A DNA stretch of 64,000 bases from Bacillus sp. FJAT-18017 (GCF_001278805.1 NZ_CP012602.1:1828001-1892000), one strand, 5' to 3'; shown: positions 9,044 to 19,089, counted from the first letter of the stretch. Translations and numbers: made by a program. The notes: generated by a model from the letters alone, not told the origin.

Positions 9044-11686
9044 ATGGATCAAAATGAAATTAGCATGCCGACGAAGTACGATCCGCAATCGATTGAGCAA
9101 GGTCGTTACGAGTGGTGGGTGAAGGGCAAGTTTTTCGAGGCGAAGGATGATGAAACGAAAAAGCCATACACGGTCGTTATTCCGCCGCCAAACGTTACTG
9201 GAAAGCTTCACCTTGGCCATGCATGGGATACAACGCTTCAGGATATCATCACCAGGATGAAGAGGATGCAGGGCTACGACACACTATGGCTTCCTGGAAT
9301 GGACCATGCCGGAATTGCGACTCAGGCGAAGGTTGAACAAAAACTTCGCAGCGAAGGGAAATCACGCTATGACCTTGGCCGTGAGAAGTTTGTTGAAGAA
9401 ACGTGGAGATGGAAGGAAGAGTACGCCGGCCATATCCGTGAGCAATGGGCAAAGCTTGGGCTTGGCCTGGATTACAGCCGTGAGCGGTTCACTCTTGATG
9501 AAGGGCTTTCCGATGCGGTTAAAAAAGTATTCGTCACTCTTTATGAAAAAGGCCTGATTTACCGCGGCGAATATATCATTAACTGGGACCCGGCTACAAA
9601 GACAGCTCTTTCTGATATCGAGGTTATCCACAAGGATGTCCAGGGCGCGTTTTACCATATGAGGTATCCTTTGGCTGATGGCTCCGGCCACATTGAAATC
9701 GCGACGACTCGTCCGGAAACAATGCTTGGCGATACCGCAGTAGCTGTTCATCCTGAAGACGACCGCTACAAGCATTTGATTGGAAAAACAGTCATCCTGC
9801 CAATCACTAACCGTGAAATCCCGATTGTCGGCGATGATTATGTTGATATGGAGTTTGGTTCGGGTGCTGTTAAAATTACTCCGGCGCACGACCCGAATGA
9901 CTTTGAAATTGGCAACAGGCATAACCTGGAGCGCATCCTTGTTATGAACGAAGACGGCTCAATGAATGCACGCGCAGGTAAATATCAGGGCATGGACCGC
10001 TTCGAATGCCGCAAGCAGATTGTCAAAGACCTTCAAGAGCAGGGTGTATTGTTCAAAATTGAAGATCACCTTCACTCGGTAGGCCATTCCGAGCGGAGCG
10101 ATGCTGTTGTCGAGCCCTATCTGTCAACACAATGGTTCGTTAAAATGCAGCCGCTAGCTGATGAGGCAATCGCGCTTCAGCAAAAGGAAAACAAAGTAAA
10201 CTTTGTTCCTGACCGCTTTGAAAATAACTATTTACGCTGGATGGAAAATACCCGTGACTGGTGTATTTCACGTCAGCTTTGGTGGGGTCACCGGATTCCT
10301 GCCTGGTACCATAACGAAACCGGTGAACTATATGTTGGTGAAAACGCGCCAGAGGATAGTGAGAACTGGACACAGGACAAGGACGTTCTTGATACATGGT
10401 TCAGCTCTGCGCTATGGCCGTTCTCAACAATGGGCTGGCCTGACACGGAAGCTGCCGACTATAAGCGTTACTTCCCAACCGATGTACTTGTCACCGGTTA
10501 TGACATCATTGGCTTCTGGGTATCAAGGATGATTTTCCAAAGCCTTGAGTTCACCGGAGAGCGCCCATTCAAGGATGTTCTTATCCACGGTCTCGTTCGA
10601 GATGCGGAAGGCCGTAAGATGAGTAAATCGCTTGGAAACGGTGTTGACCCGATGGATGTAATCGCCCAGTATGGTGCCGATTCACTCCGTTACTTCCTTT
10701 CAACCGGAAGCTCGCCTGGCCAGGACCTTCGTTACAGCACGGAAAAGGTTGAAGCAACCTGGAACTTTGCGAACAAAATCTGGAATGCATCGCGTTTCGC
10801 GTTGATGAACATGGCAGGACTCACATACGAGGAAATAGACTTCAGCGGTGAAAAGTCGACTGCCGATAAATGGATTCTGACGAGATTGAATGAAACAATC
10901 GAAACGGTTACCCGTTTGTCTGATCGCTATGAATTTGGCGAAGTTGGCCGTGCATTGTACAACTTCATCTGGGATGATTTCTGTGACTGGTATATTGAAA
11001 TGGCGAAGCTTCCTCTTTATGGGGAAGACGAAGCTGCCAAGAAGACGACCCGTTCAATTTTGGCATACGTTCTTGATAACACAATGAGGCTGATGCATCC
11101 GTTCATGCCGTTCATCACAGAGGAAATTTGGCAGCATTTGCCGCATAAAGGCGAGTCAATTACGACTGCCGAATGGCCAAAGGCAAACCAAGAACTGTCA
11201 GATGAAGCCGCGGCTGAAGAAATGAAGCTGCTTGTTGAAATCATCCGCTCTGTCCGCAACATCAGGGCCGAAGTGAACACACCTTTAAGCAAAAAAATCA
11301 AAATGCTCGTTAAGGCGAAGGACGCTAGCTACCTTGATATGGTTAATAAGAACCGTGCCTACATCGAGCGCTTCTGTAATCCGGAAGAGCTGCAGATTGG
11401 CACAGAGCTGGCAACTCCTGACAAAGCGATGACAGCCGTGATCACCGGTGTTGAAATCATCCTTCCTCTTGAAGGACTGATCAACATTGAGGAAGAAATC
11501 GCCCGCCTAGAAAAAGAAAAGGCCCGTCTCGATAAAGAAGTTGAACGTGTTCAGAAGAAGCTTGGCAATGAAGGGTTTGTTAAAAAAGCCCCTGCTCACG
11601 TGATCGAAGAAGAGCGCGCCAAAGAAGCTGATTACTCCGAAAAGAGGGCAATCGTAGAGGCTCGTATTAAGGAGCTTCGCGGGTAA
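9044..11686 (+). CDS. valS: Valyl-tRNA synthetase
   Basis: An 880-residue class Ia synthetase that charges tRNA-Val. It has the HIGH-type signature [14 protein letters not shown] (about 48-61), the editing domain with [13 protein letters not shown], the zinc-free [12 protein letters not shown] segment, KMSKS in [14 protein letters not shown] (about 524-537), an anticodon-binding domain and the C-terminal coiled-coil arm ([21 protein letters not shown]) typical of ValRS. AGGAGG lies 7 bases before ATG 9044. Transcription is controlled by the T-box upstream. Confidence 0.98.
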   Translation: MDQNEISMPTKYDPQSIEQGRYEWWVKGKFFEAKDDETKKPYTVVIPPPNVTGKLHLGHAWDTTLQDIITRMKRMQGYDTLWLPGMDHAGIATQAKVEQKLRSEGKSRYDLGREKFVEETWRWKEEYAGHIREQWAKLGLGLDYSRERFTLDEGLSDAVKKVFVTLYEKGLIYRGEYIINWDPATKTALSDIEVIHKDVQGAFYHMRYPLADGSGHIEIATTRPETMLGDTAVAVHPEDDRYKHLIGKTVILPITNREIPIVGDDYVDMEFGSGAVKITPAHDPNDFEIGNRHNLERILVMNEDGSMNARAGKYQGMDRFECRKQIVKDLQEQGVLFKIEDHLHSVGHSERSDAVVEPYLSTQWFVKMQPLADEAIALQQKENKVNFVPDRFENNYLRWMENTRDWCISRQLWWGHRIPAWYHNETGELYVGENAPEDSENWTQDKDVLDTWFSSALWPFSTMGWPDTEAADYKRYFPTDVLVTGYDIIGFWVSRMIFQSLEFTGERPFKDVLIHGLVRDAEGRKMSKSLGNGVDPMDVIAQYGADSLRYFLSTGSSPGQDLRYSTEKVEATWNFANKIWNASRFALMNMAGLTYEEIDFSGEKSTADKWILTRLNETIETVTRLSDRYEFGEVGRALYNFIWDDFCDWYIEMAKLPLYGEDEAAKKTTRSILAYVLDNTMRLMHPFMPFITEEIWQHLPHKGESITTAEWPKANQELSDEAAAEEMKLLVEIIRSVRNIRAEVNTPLSKKIKMLVKAKDASYLDMVNKNRAYIERFCNPEELQIGTELATPDKAMTAVITGVEIILPLEGLINIEEEIARLEKEKARLDKEVERVQKKLGNEGFVKKAPAHVIEEERAKEADYSEKRAIVEARIKELRG

Positions 11687-11707
11687 TAAGACTTAAATAG
11701 ACAATCT

Positions 11708-11738
11708 GAAGACGGATTCCGTACTGGAATTCGTCTTC
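11708..11738 (+). terminator. Hairpin between valS and folC
   Basis: GAAGACGGATTCC (11708-11720) pairs with GGAATTCGTCTTC (11726-11738) with one mismatch. No T run follows, so it may stabilise or process the message rather than terminate it. Confidence 0.5.
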
Positions 11739-11765
11739 GGTATGTTTGCAAATGGAGGCATTACT

Positions 11766-13070
11766 ATGTTTCAAACCTATAATGAAGCTTTGGAATGGAT
11801 ACATGGAAGGCTAAGGCTGGGCATGAAACCAGGCCTATCAAGAATGGAATGGATGATGGAACGGCTCGGCAATCCAGAGAATAAGGTGAAATCAATCCAT
11901 GTCGGCGGCACGAATGGAAAAGGCTCGACGGTTACGTTTCTCCGGTCGATTTACGAGGCAGCGGGATATACTGTCGGCACCTTTACATCACCATACATCG
12001 AGACCTTTAACGAGCGGATAAGCGTCAATGGACAGCCGGTATCGGACGAAATAATCCTCCAACTGGCAAACAGGATTAAGCCGCTGGCTGGTGAGCTTGA
12101 CCAATCAGAACTTGGCGGGCCGACTGAATTTGAAATCATCACGGCAATGGCATTTGTCTATTTTGGCGAGACCGAGGGAATTGATCTTGCCATTTTTGAA
12201 GTCGGGCTTGGAGGCAGGTTCGATTCGACAAATATCCTTAAGCCGATGATCTCAATTATTACAAATATTGGCCTGGATCATGTAGCGATTCTTGGAAATA
12301 CATACGAAGAAATCGCCTTTGAAAAAGCTGGAATTATTAAAGAGGGCATTCACGCTATTACAGGAACGCTTCAGCCGGAGGCACTAAAGGTTTTAGAAGA
12401 ACAGGCTGAAAGCAGAGGCTCCAGCTTAATGCGACTCGGGGAAGAGATTGTGATTAGTGACCATGACAAAGCTAAACGTGGTGAAAGATTTACAGTCATA
12501 AGCCCGTTTAGAAAGCTGGATAACCTAGAAATTACGATGATTGGCGAGCATCAAACAGCCAACGCCGCACTCGCTGTAACTGCTGTCGGATATTTAAATA
12601 AACAAGGAATGGTGCGGGCTGACGAACCAGCAATCAGGCAAGGACTGAAGGATGCTTTTTGGCCGGGCAGGCTGGAGATTGTCTCCGAGAATCCGTTCAT
12701 TATCCTTGATGGAGCCCATAACACAGAAGGGGTTCAGGCGCTCGTCGAGGAACTGTCATCCCGTTTCAAAAAAGAACAAATTCGGATTGTCTTTGCCGCT
12801 CTGAAGGATAAACCGCTCGGCAGTATGATTGCCCAGCTGGAAGAGGTCTCATCAAGCCTTACCTTCGTTTCATTTGACTTCCCGCGTGCGGCAAGTGCCA
12901 ATGAACTTTTAAATATCGGAACTAAATCTACCAATTCAGCAGTTGATGATTGGAAGAGTGCCATTTTGCACGAAAAGCAAAAACTTCAGGGTAGTGATGT
13001 ACTAGTCATTACTGGTTCACTTTATTTTATATCTGAGATTCGCCAATATTTAGAAAAAAATATTTTGTGA
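11766..13070 (+). CDS. folC: Folylpolyglutamate synthase / dihydrofolate synthase
   Basis: A 434-residue Mur-ligase-type enzyme that adds glutamate to folates. It has the P-loop HVGGTNGKGST (about 45-55), the segment FTSPYIETFNERISVNG, EVGLGGRFDSTNI and the C-terminal domain with ILDGAHNTEG. I chose ATG 11766 because GGAGG at 11754-11758 lies 7 bases upstream; the longer ATG 11742 frame reads through that site. It follows valS as in other Bacillus species. Here the gene after it is a diguanylate cyclase and not comC. Confidence 0.96.
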   Translation: MFQTYNEALEWIHGRLRLGMKPGLSRMEWMMERLGNPENKVKSIHVGGTNGKGSTVTFLRSIYEAAGYTVGTFTSPYIETFNERISVNGQPVSDEIILQLANRIKPLAGELDQSELGGPTEFEIITAMAFVYFGETEGIDLAIFEVGLGGRFDSTNILKPMISIITNIGLDHVAILGNTYEEIAFEKAGIIKEGIHAITGTLQPEALKVLEEQAESRGSSLMRLGEEIVISDHDKAKRGERFTVISPFRKLDNLEITMIGEHQTANAALAVTAVGYLNKQGMVRADEPAIRQGLKDAFWPGRLEIVSENPFIILDGAHNTEGVQALVEELSSRFKKEQIRIVFAALKDKPLGSMIAQLEEVSSSLTFVSFDFPRAASANELLNIGTKSTNSAVDDWKSAILHEKQKLQGSDVLVITGSLYFISEIRQYLEKNIL

Positions 13071-13083
13071 TTCGAACTTATTA

Positions 13084-13112
13084 TTGTGACAAGCTTCTGA
13101 AAGTTTGATAAA
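13084..13112 (+). promoter_or_regulatory. Candidate sigma-A promoter of the GGDEF gene
   Basis: TTGTGA (13084-13089) and GATAAA (13107-13112) are spaced by 17 bases, about 45 bases before the coding start. Confidence 0.5.
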
Positions 13113-13158
13113 ATGATTTTAAAAAATTGTGACTATTTGTGGAAATGGAGGGATGGAA

Positions 13159-14871
13159 TTGAGCGTAAATTCAAGGATTAAAAAAGCTATATTTTTGTTC
13201 TGGCTATTGCTCGTTCCTCCCGGTCTTGTACTTACATATACTAGCTTTCCACCTCCGGCCGATTTAAACATACTTGACATTATCGGATTTCTTGCACTAG
13301 CTTCCATAGTTGCCTGTATGCCGATGATCATTAATGGTACACCCGTCTTCTTAATCCAATGGGTATCCATCGCTGTTTTTCTTCGCTATGGCCTTTTCGT
13401 TGAGATGATTACAGTACAGGTGTCCGTACTTGTCCTTCTTTTTAGGCTTAAGCTTCCAAAGGAGGGTATGTTCAGGCTGCCCCTCAACTCGTTAATGTTT
13501 TTTATAGTATCACTGTGCAGCGGCATCGTTTATTTTAGTCTTGGCGGCAAAATAAATCCCGACTTCGAAAATGGCGGAAATCCAATTTGGATAGCTTTAG
13601 CTTATGCGTTCTTTTATTATGTACTTCACCAGCTGATCATCATGTTTTTCCAAAGAGTTGTTTACAAGTCCAAGGAATCTTATTTTGGCAAGGATTTCGT
13701 GTGGGAATCGATAACAACAATGATTACATTCCCGCTTGGATTCGTGCTTTATAAGCTTCATGGAGATCTGTATTCTCTTGCGCTATTATTTATCGGCGGC
13801 CCTTTTGCAAGCGTGGCGCTGCTCCTGAGGGCTTTTTCCAGGACACAAGTTATCAACGAATACCTTCAGAAGGCCGCTGAAATTGGCCACCAGCTTGCCG
13901 AGCAAAGCAAGGTAAATGAGGTAACCGATCTTTTTCTACAAAAGCTTTCAGGCATGCTCCCAATTGATTATGCATTTGTCATCGAAGTTCAGGAAAATGA
14001 CCAGCTTGTGATGGTAAGAAGGATCGAGAATGGGACTGTCCTTCCGAATCGCCAATTTGCAATGAAGAAAAATCAGGGAATCAGCGGCACCGTTTGGGGA
14101 ACAGGAAAGCCGGTCCTTTTTGGAACTAAAAAGGAATGGTCCCATATTGTTAGTTCCCATGTTCCGGATGACGCGGAAAGCATACTTGGAGTGCCTATGA
14201 TGAAAAATGGCAAAACAATGGGCATTCTTGTGTTAGCATCAAGACGAAAGCGTGCCTATGAAAAGTCGCTCCTTATAATTGTCGATATCCTTTGTTCACA
14301 CTATGCCATAGCTGTCGAAAATGTGCGCCATTATGAACAGGCCAAAGAGGAAAGTGAGCGTTGTTCCCTTACCAGGCTTCATAACTATCGGTATTTTGAA
14401 AGGGTACTTAACAGGGAATTTAATCTGCTTTTACAGCACAGTCGTGAACGTTTAGCTTTGATTATTTTGGACATAGATCATTTTAAATCTGTTAATGATA
14501 CATATGGACACCAAAGCGGAAATGAAGTATTAAGGGAATTAGCGTCCCGAATCGAAAGGATTGTTGGGGAAGCCGGAACTGTCGCTCGCTATGGTGGGGA
14601 GGAGTTTGTTATACTCTTGCCTGAAGCCACGGACAGGGAAGCATACAATCTGGCGGAACTTATAAGACAATCCATTGCCAGCTGGCCATTTATCTTGAAA
14701 GAGAATATAGAAGGTGAACAGTTGTCAGTAAAAGTCACCGCATCGTTTGGGATTGCCTCTGCTCCTGATGACGCAGAAGATGCGCTAGCACTCCTCCGGC
14801 ATGCCGACCGTGCCCTTTATGTTGGGGCAAAGAGGGCTGGCAGGAATAGGGTTGCGGCGTATGTGAAATAA
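13159..14871 (+). CDS. Membrane-bound GAF-GGDEF diguanylate cyclase
   Basis: A 570-residue protein predicted to make c-di-GMP from GTP. The N-terminal 230 residues hold about seven hydrophobic helices (for example AIFLFWLLLVPPGLVL and IWIALAYAFFYYVLHQLIIMFF). A GAF-like sensor domain follows (about 250-390). The C-terminal GGDEF domain has DIDHFKSVNDTYGH and the active motif RYGGEEF. The usual inhibitory RxxD site before the motif reads GEAG, so product inhibition through that site is not expected. I prefer TTG 13159, which has GGAGGG 6 bases upstream; ATG 13153 is too close to it. It lies directly before the type IV pilus locus, suggesting pilus control. Confidence 0.9.
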   Translation: MSVNSRIKKAIFLFWLLLVPPGLVLTYTSFPPPADLNILDIIGFLALASIVACMPMIINGTPVFLIQWVSIAVFLRYGLFVEMITVQVSVLVLLFRLKLPKEGMFRLPLNSLMFFIVSLCSGIVYFSLGGKINPDFENGGNPIWIALAYAFFYYVLHQLIIMFFQRVVYKSKESYFGKDFVWESITTMITFPLGFVLYKLHGDLYSLALLFIGGPFASVALLLRAFSRTQVINEYLQKAAEIGHQLAEQSKVNEVTDLFLQKLSGMLPIDYAFVIEVQENDQLVMVRRIENGTVLPNRQFAMKKNQGISGTVWGTGKPVLFGTKKEWSHIVSSHVPDDAESILGVPMMKNGKTMGILVLASRRKRAYEKSLLIIVDILCSHYAIAVENVRHYEQAKEESERCSLTRLHNYRYFERVLNREFNLLLQHSRERLALIILDIDHFKSVNDTYGHQSGNEVLRELASRIERIVGEAGTVARYGGEEFVILLPEATDREAYNLAELIRQSIASWPFILKENIEGEQLSVKVTASFGIASAPDDAEDALALLRHADRALYVGAKRAGRNRVAAYVK

Positions 14872-14887
14872 AGGGCTTTAATAAAGC

Positions 14888-14925
14888 AAAAAGGCTAAAC
14901 GGATATTGTCCGCTTTAGCCTTTTT
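14888..14925. terminator. Bidirectional terminator between the GGDEF gene and the minor prepilin cluster
   Basis: AAAAAGGCTAAACGGA pairs with TCCGCTTTAGCCTTTTT around a short loop. A-rich and T-rich flanks allow termination in both directions of these convergent genes. Confidence 0.88.
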
Positions 14926-15842
14926 CAGTATGTTACTTTTATTCCTTCATTGGGGTTAAAAAACCATTCACTGGTATCCGGCTTTGTACATGTATTTCTA
15001 GGGATAGGATAGGAAGTAAGCTTAGCCTTTGTTGAATCCAGCAAGTATGTTTTTCCAGTGATACATATTTTATAGGCGTTTCCAATTACCGTTATTTCTT
15101 TTTCGAAAATTGCATCTCCATTAATTTGTATGGCTGCAGAACCCTGAAGTTCCAAGTCTTTAAAGTATGCCTCTCCATTTACTGTTAAAATCCGATTTCC
15201 TTGGATTGTTACTTTCTCTTTGAAGTAAGTAGAGTTGTTATTTGTTTTAAATTTCGGTGGTTTATTTAAGAGTTCTACTGGATAGTTCTCAATAATTTTG
15301 TAATGAGAAGGAACAGGCTTTAGTTCTCCGACTCTGCTATTTGTTGTACTTTTCTTAATTGTGAAGAACCCCGTTATAGGCCTTTTTTCATTGTTCGTTT
15401 GTCCCGTACTTTCAAACTTTACTATCAACTCATTTGGTTTTTCAGGATTTGGGACAAGGGATTTAAATGTTATTTTAAAATTATTACTTGGTGTATCAAC
15501 GTTCACTTGGGCATTATTTGTTTGTAAGAGGCTTGTTAAATCGCTTTTGAAGGTTTGATCCAAGTAATAATCGCGCTGTTGCTGGCTAGGATTACTCCCA
15601 GTAAAATATTGCTGGGTTTTAGATGCTGCTGTGCCTTTAGCGGAATTAACAAGTTTTTCTACAATTTTTTGATAATATGTTACTCCCATTTCTGCTATGT
15701 CCGTTGCTTTGTTAATGTCATCTGTTTTATTTAGCTGAGCTCTAGTTGATAATGCCAAACCACTTAGAGAAAGAGCAAAGATCATTGTTAAGGTAGCTAT
15801 AATCATAACCAATAACAAAGCATACCCTCTTTCACTTTTCAT
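14925..15842 (-). CDS. PilX-like pilus assembly protein with prepilin-like N-terminus
   Basis: A 305-residue protein beginning MKSERGYALLLVMIIATLTM, a short basic leader and a hydrophobic helix like those of PilX/GspK-type minor pilins. A canonical Glu at position 5 is lacking (GYALLL), as is common in PilX/GspK-like proteins. The rest is a polar beta-rich domain with many Asn/Thr/Lys. It is the last of three minus-strand genes with an 11-base gap to the preceding one. I infer a role in pilus tip priming. The gene looks AT-rich compared with the flanking core genes. Confidence 0.75.
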   Translation of the reverse strand: MKSERGYALLLVMIIATLTMIFALSLSGLALSTRAQLNKTDDINKATDIAEMGVTYYQKIVEKLVNSAKGTAASKTQQYFTGSNPSQQQRDYYLDQTFKSDLTSLLQTNNAQVNVDTPSNNFKITFKSLVPNPEKPNELIVKFESTGQTNNEKRPITGFFTIKKSTTNSRVGELKPVPSHYKIIENYPVELLNKPPKFKTNNNSTYFKEKVTIQGNRILTVNGEAYFKDLELQGSAAIQINGDAIFEKEITVIGNAYKICITGKTYLLDSTKAKLTSYPIPRNTCTKPDTSEWFFNPNEGIKVTY

Positions 15843-15853
15843 ACATTTCCCCC

Positions 15854-16309
15854 TTAATATTGTTTAATAATAGTTTCAATTTCGTAGGTTTGATTTTGTT
15901 GATTTTCTACCTTTAAGTAAATATAAAGCGGATCAGCAGTGTTGATCTTCTTTTCTCCAGAAAAGCTTGCACCATCAATTTCTATATACATTGTCTTCGT
16001 ATTAGGTTGTAATGGAACGAGAGTGGCAGATGACTTTCCAATGAATCCCTTTTTGAGTAAAGGATCATATTTTAGTACATATGTTTCAGACTTATCAGCT
16101 TCAACAGTGTGCAGTTCTTGTTTATGATGGTAATTGGTTATAGTTGCTAAGATTAAGTTCGCTTCCCGATTTAGATTTCCTTTTTCTGAAATGGTGTCAT
16201 AGTTTTTATTTGTACCAATTAAAACCCCATATAATAATCCGGATACTACTAGAATTAGTGATAAAGCTGCTAAAAGTTCAATTAAGGTTACCCCTCTATC
16301 ATTTTTCAT
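15854..16309 (-). CDS. Minor type IV prepilin (PilW-like)
   Basis: A 151-residue prepilin with the class III leader MKNDRG and the peptidase motif G-VTLIELLAALSLILVVSG, including the conserved Glu5 after the cleavage glycine. The C-terminal part is a small beta-rich head. Only three bases separate it from the upstream prepilin and 11 from the downstream PilX-like gene, so the three form one operon. It is processed by the A24 peptidase encoded at 23554. Confidence 0.85.
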   Translation of the reverse strand: MKNDRGVTLIELLAALSLILVVSGLLYGVLIGTNKNYDTISEKGNLNREANLILATITNYHHKQELHTVEADKSETYVLKYDPLLKKGFIGKSSATLVPLQPNTKTMYIEIDGASFSGEKKINTADPLYIYLKVENQQNQTYEIETIIKQY

Positions 16310-16312
16310 GGC

Positions 16313-16780
16313 TCACCTTCGAATATAAGTATATGTTTCCGATTTATCATTACTATCAGCAGGATTTTGAACAATGACCTTAAACATGATTAAATTCTCC
16401 GCGGTATTATTAATAATGAACGAACTATTATCCATAAGAGCGCTTATGGTGTAGTCGCTTGAAATTGGTTCACCTAAATATTGTTCAAGTTCCAATTTAT
16501 TTAAGGACTTTGGTTTATTTAAAACGATTCCATTGGCATCGATTAAATTTAATATTATTAAATCTTGTTTCTCTATATTGATCTCTATCAAATTTATAAT
16601 TGTTTGTGCTGTCTGCATCGTATCCAGCTTTTGTTCATTCTTTTTATTAAAGATCGCCGACTGGGTAAAGAAGCCGAGGAACGAAGTCAGTATTATCGTT
16701 AATAGAACAATTGATAGGAGAACTTCTAATAACGTAAATCCCTCTTGATTTAAGGAATTTTTGTTCACTTTGGCTTTCAC
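16313..16780 (-). CDS. Minor type IV prepilin (PilV-like)
   Basis: A 155-residue prepilin with leader MKAKVNKNSLNQEG and the motif G-FTLLEVLLSIVLLTIILTSF, with Phe1 and Glu5. It is the first gene of the minus-strand minor-pilin operon. It ends YTYIRR. Minor pilins of this kind initiate pilus assembly in type IV pilus and type II secretion systems. AGGG lies a few bases upstream of the start. Confidence 0.85.
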   Translation of the reverse strand: MKAKVNKNSLNQEGFTLLEVLLSIVLLTIILTSFLGFFTQSAIFNKKNEQKLDTMQTAQTIINLIEINIEKQDLIILNLIDANGIVLNKPKSLNKLELEQYLGEPISSDYTISALMDNSSFIINNTAENLIMFKVIVQNPADSNDKSETYTYIRR

Positions 16781-16803
16781 CCTCTTTTTAAATTAGTAAG
16801 TTT

Positions 16804-16836
16804 ATTATACAATAATCAGGAAATGAAAAATGTCAA
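16804..16836 (-). promoter_or_regulatory. Candidate promoter of the minor prepilin operon
   Basis: On the minus strand TTGACA (16836-16831) is followed by TATTGT (16814-16809) after 16 bases, or by TATAAT (16809-16804) after 21 bases. The -10 choice is ambiguous. Confidence 0.5.
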
Positions 16837-16911
16837 TTTTTATATATTTCAGTGGTATTTTGCAAACATTTGAAAAATCTAGCACCTTATTTAGTGGAAA
16901 AGGGGATTTTT

Positions 16912-17631
16912 ATGGAAGTATTTGTTTTTGGTATAGGGTCGCTCGTATTGCTTATCCCCATTTTATTCCTGCTCCCACTCGGATTAACGGCGAAAGGAAA
17001 GATTGTTACCGCACTAATTGCATCATTTTTGGCCATTGGAACCTCTCTTGGAGATGGGATATTTGAACCATGGCAAATGGGCCTTTTGCTGTTTTTGTTT
17101 TCTGGATTAATTGCTTATGTCATGAATGGAAAGCTGGGAGACTTTCTTTATACTAAAAAAGTACTAGTGGAAGGATGGAATTCACAGATACAAAAAGGTA
17201 CTGCTGATGACCACCGCCGTTTGCCTGAAATAGATGAAGTAGTTTTTGAGGATAAGAGGGAGGATGTATTAATCGCCGCTAAGGATCCTCAGGTAGGAAA
17301 AGATCTGCAAATATCGATAGATGAAAATAACCTCTATCAGATTTCTTCCCTATCAGAAGTTGCTGTTTCGGGCATGGATAATGAAGTTGAAGTTTCCTTT
17401 CTTGATGATATTGGGTTCGATATAAGTACGGAAGCTTCACCGATAGAACCCTCTGTTATCCTCTCTGAGGAAAAAACAGGTTCTGTTGATGAATCCCTCC
17501 CGCTGCTGGACTTCGATATTGTTGATCCGAATCAATCTAAAGAATTGCGGGGATCTATGATAGAAGTGGAAGAGGAATACTTATCCGCTGTTCTTGAGGT
17601 TGCCGCTGGTATAAAGCAGGCCGATAGATGA
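16912..17631 (+). CDS. Membrane protein of unknown function, first gene of the pilus operon
   Basis: A 239-residue protein I do not recognise. The first 85 residues carry three to four hydrophobic helices (VFVFGIGSLVLLIPILFLLPLGL, IVTALIASFLAIGTSLGDGIF, MGLLLFLFSGLIAYVM). The remaining 150 residues are acidic, polar and probably cytoplasmic (for example DEVVFEDKREDV, EVSFLDDIGFDI). ATG 16912 is preferred because AAAGGGG lies 8-9 bases upstream. A gap of 43 bases leads to the VanW/G5-like gene, so it is likely co-transcribed with pilBTC. I infer a role in pilus assembly or its control. Confidence 0.8.
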   Translation: MEVFVFGIGSLVLLIPILFLLPLGLTAKGKIVTALIASFLAIGTSLGDGIFEPWQMGLLLFLFSGLIAYVMNGKLGDFLYTKKVLVEGWNSQIQKGTADDHRRLPEIDEVVFEDKREDVLIAAKDPQVGKDLQISIDENNLYQISSLSEVAVSGMDNEVEVSFLDDIGFDISTEASPIEPSVILSEEKTGSVDESLPLLDFDIVDPNQSKELRGSMIEVEEEYLSAVLEVAAGIKQADR

Positions 17632-17674
17632 TTGTGAAATACGTGAGGTTCCCAATAGGAAGGGGCTATTTCCT

Positions 17675-19069
17675 TTGAAAAAGAATCAGCAATTTATAAA
17701 ACTCTTTATTATCCTGTTCCTATGCTCTGCTTATGTATTTGGGTTTTCAAATTATGGAGCTAAAGCCTTCGGTTCACTTTTCGCTGGTAACGAAGGATAC
17801 CTGCCGGGAACTGCTGTTGGAACAATTAACCTTGAAGGGAAATCCCCAACAGAAGCATTGGACATGCTAAAGGCTGGCCTGGCAGAGTGGCAGGCAAATA
17901 CTGCGTATAAATTAGTTTACAAAGAAAAAATGATAGAGTTGGATAAAGAACAGTTCGCTTTTGATTTTGAAGGAACCGTTACATCACTAGTCAATGGCCG
18001 GCAAAATGCATTGAGTATCAGTGTGGATGAAGCGGCAATTGTAGAATGGATAACTTTGATTTCTCCGCAGCTTATAGGCCAGGAAATCAACCTTAAAGAC
18101 CTTCATGCAAAACTCATAGAACCGGCATCAACTTTACAATCCGGGGAAGTTGTTATAAAGCTTGCTGAATTTATTGTTGGAGTAAATCAGAATCCTGAAG
18201 TGATTACTACAGGTACTGTTGATGTTAAAGAGTCTTCCCACGAACTCGAGAAGGCTGTAGAAGCTTTTCAAGGAATCACAATTCAAGCAAGTTCAGAATT
18301 CTCATTCCTTCGTTATATAGAAAATGAGAAGTTGGAGAGCCTTTCTTCCGACGCGCTCAGTATGATGGCATCTGCAGTGTATATAGCGGTGCTCCACACA
18401 AATTTTGAATTAATAGAACGAAATATTAGTAAAGAAATCCCTGAATTTAGTGATCTCGGTTCAGAAGCACGTATTGAGCCGGAGCGGGGAATTGATTTCT
18501 CTTTTTATAATCCAAATGAAGCTGAATTCAAACTGGATTTTGAGTATGCTGGAGACACACTTACTGCATCCATAATTGGTATACCATTTCTCTATGAATA
18601 CAAGGCTGTTTCAGATGGAAAAGAGGAATTTAAGCCAAAAACAATTATTCAATACAGTCCTCTTTTAACAACTGGCCAGGTAACGATTGAAGAAGAAGGT
18701 AAAGAAGGAAAAATCATCACTATTTACAGAGAAGTGTACAGCAATGGAACACTGATTGACACCGTTGCAATTTCTGAGGATTATTATCCACCTGTCCCAA
18801 GGGTAGAGATTAGGGCACTATCTGCAGTTCCGACAAATCCAGTTAGCCCAAACCCTGTGGGGACAACGGATCCAGATCCTGGAACTAACCCGGTTGAAGG
18901 GAATCCCGTTTTAGTTACGCCTTCACCTTCAGAAGGAGAAAGTAATCCTGCTGTCATGGACCCATCAGCATTGCCAGTTGAAGTTGATGATGATGCTACG
19001 ACTGAGGAGCCTAGTGAAAGTGGCGATGATGGTGATCTTTGGGGCAAGCCAAATGAGCAACCGAAATAA
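17675..19069 (+). CDS. Secreted or membrane-anchored VanW-like protein with G5 domain
   Basis: A 464-residue protein starting at TTG 17675, with AGGAAGGGG 10 bases upstream. Residues 8-25 form a signal peptide or anchor (KLFIILFLCSAYVFGFSN). The middle (about 200-315) resembles a diverged VanW domain (ALSMMASAVYIAVLHTNFELIERN). A G5-like domain (about 325-385, TIIQYSPLLTTGQVTIEEEGKEG...VYSNGTLIDT) follows. The tail is Pro/Asp/Glu-rich and low-complexity. VanW and G5 regions occur in cell-wall-associated proteins. Its place directly before pilB suggests a part that guides or anchors the pilus in the wall; this is inference. Confidence 0.82.
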   Translation: MKKNQQFIKLFIILFLCSAYVFGFSNYGAKAFGSLFAGNEGYLPGTAVGTINLEGKSPTEALDMLKAGLAEWQANTAYKLVYKEKMIELDKEQFAFDFEGTVTSLVNGRQNALSISVDEAAIVEWITLISPQLIGQEINLKDLHAKLIEPASTLQSGEVVIKLAEFIVGVNQNPEVITTGTVDVKESSHELEKAVEAFQGITIQASSEFSFLRYIENEKLESLSSDALSMMASAVYIAVLHTNFELIERNISKEIPEFSDLGSEARIEPERGIDFSFYNPNEAEFKLDFEYAGDTLTASIIGIPFLYEYKAVSDGKEEFKPKTIIQYSPLLTTGQVTIEEEGKEGKIITIYREVYSNGTLIDTVAISEDYYPPVPRVEIRALSAVPTNPVSPNPVGTTDPDPGTNPVEGNPVLVTPSPSEGESNPAVMDPSALPVEVDDDATTEEPSESGDDGDLWGKPNEQPK

Positions 19070-19089
19070 ACGATAAGCAGGGATGTTGA

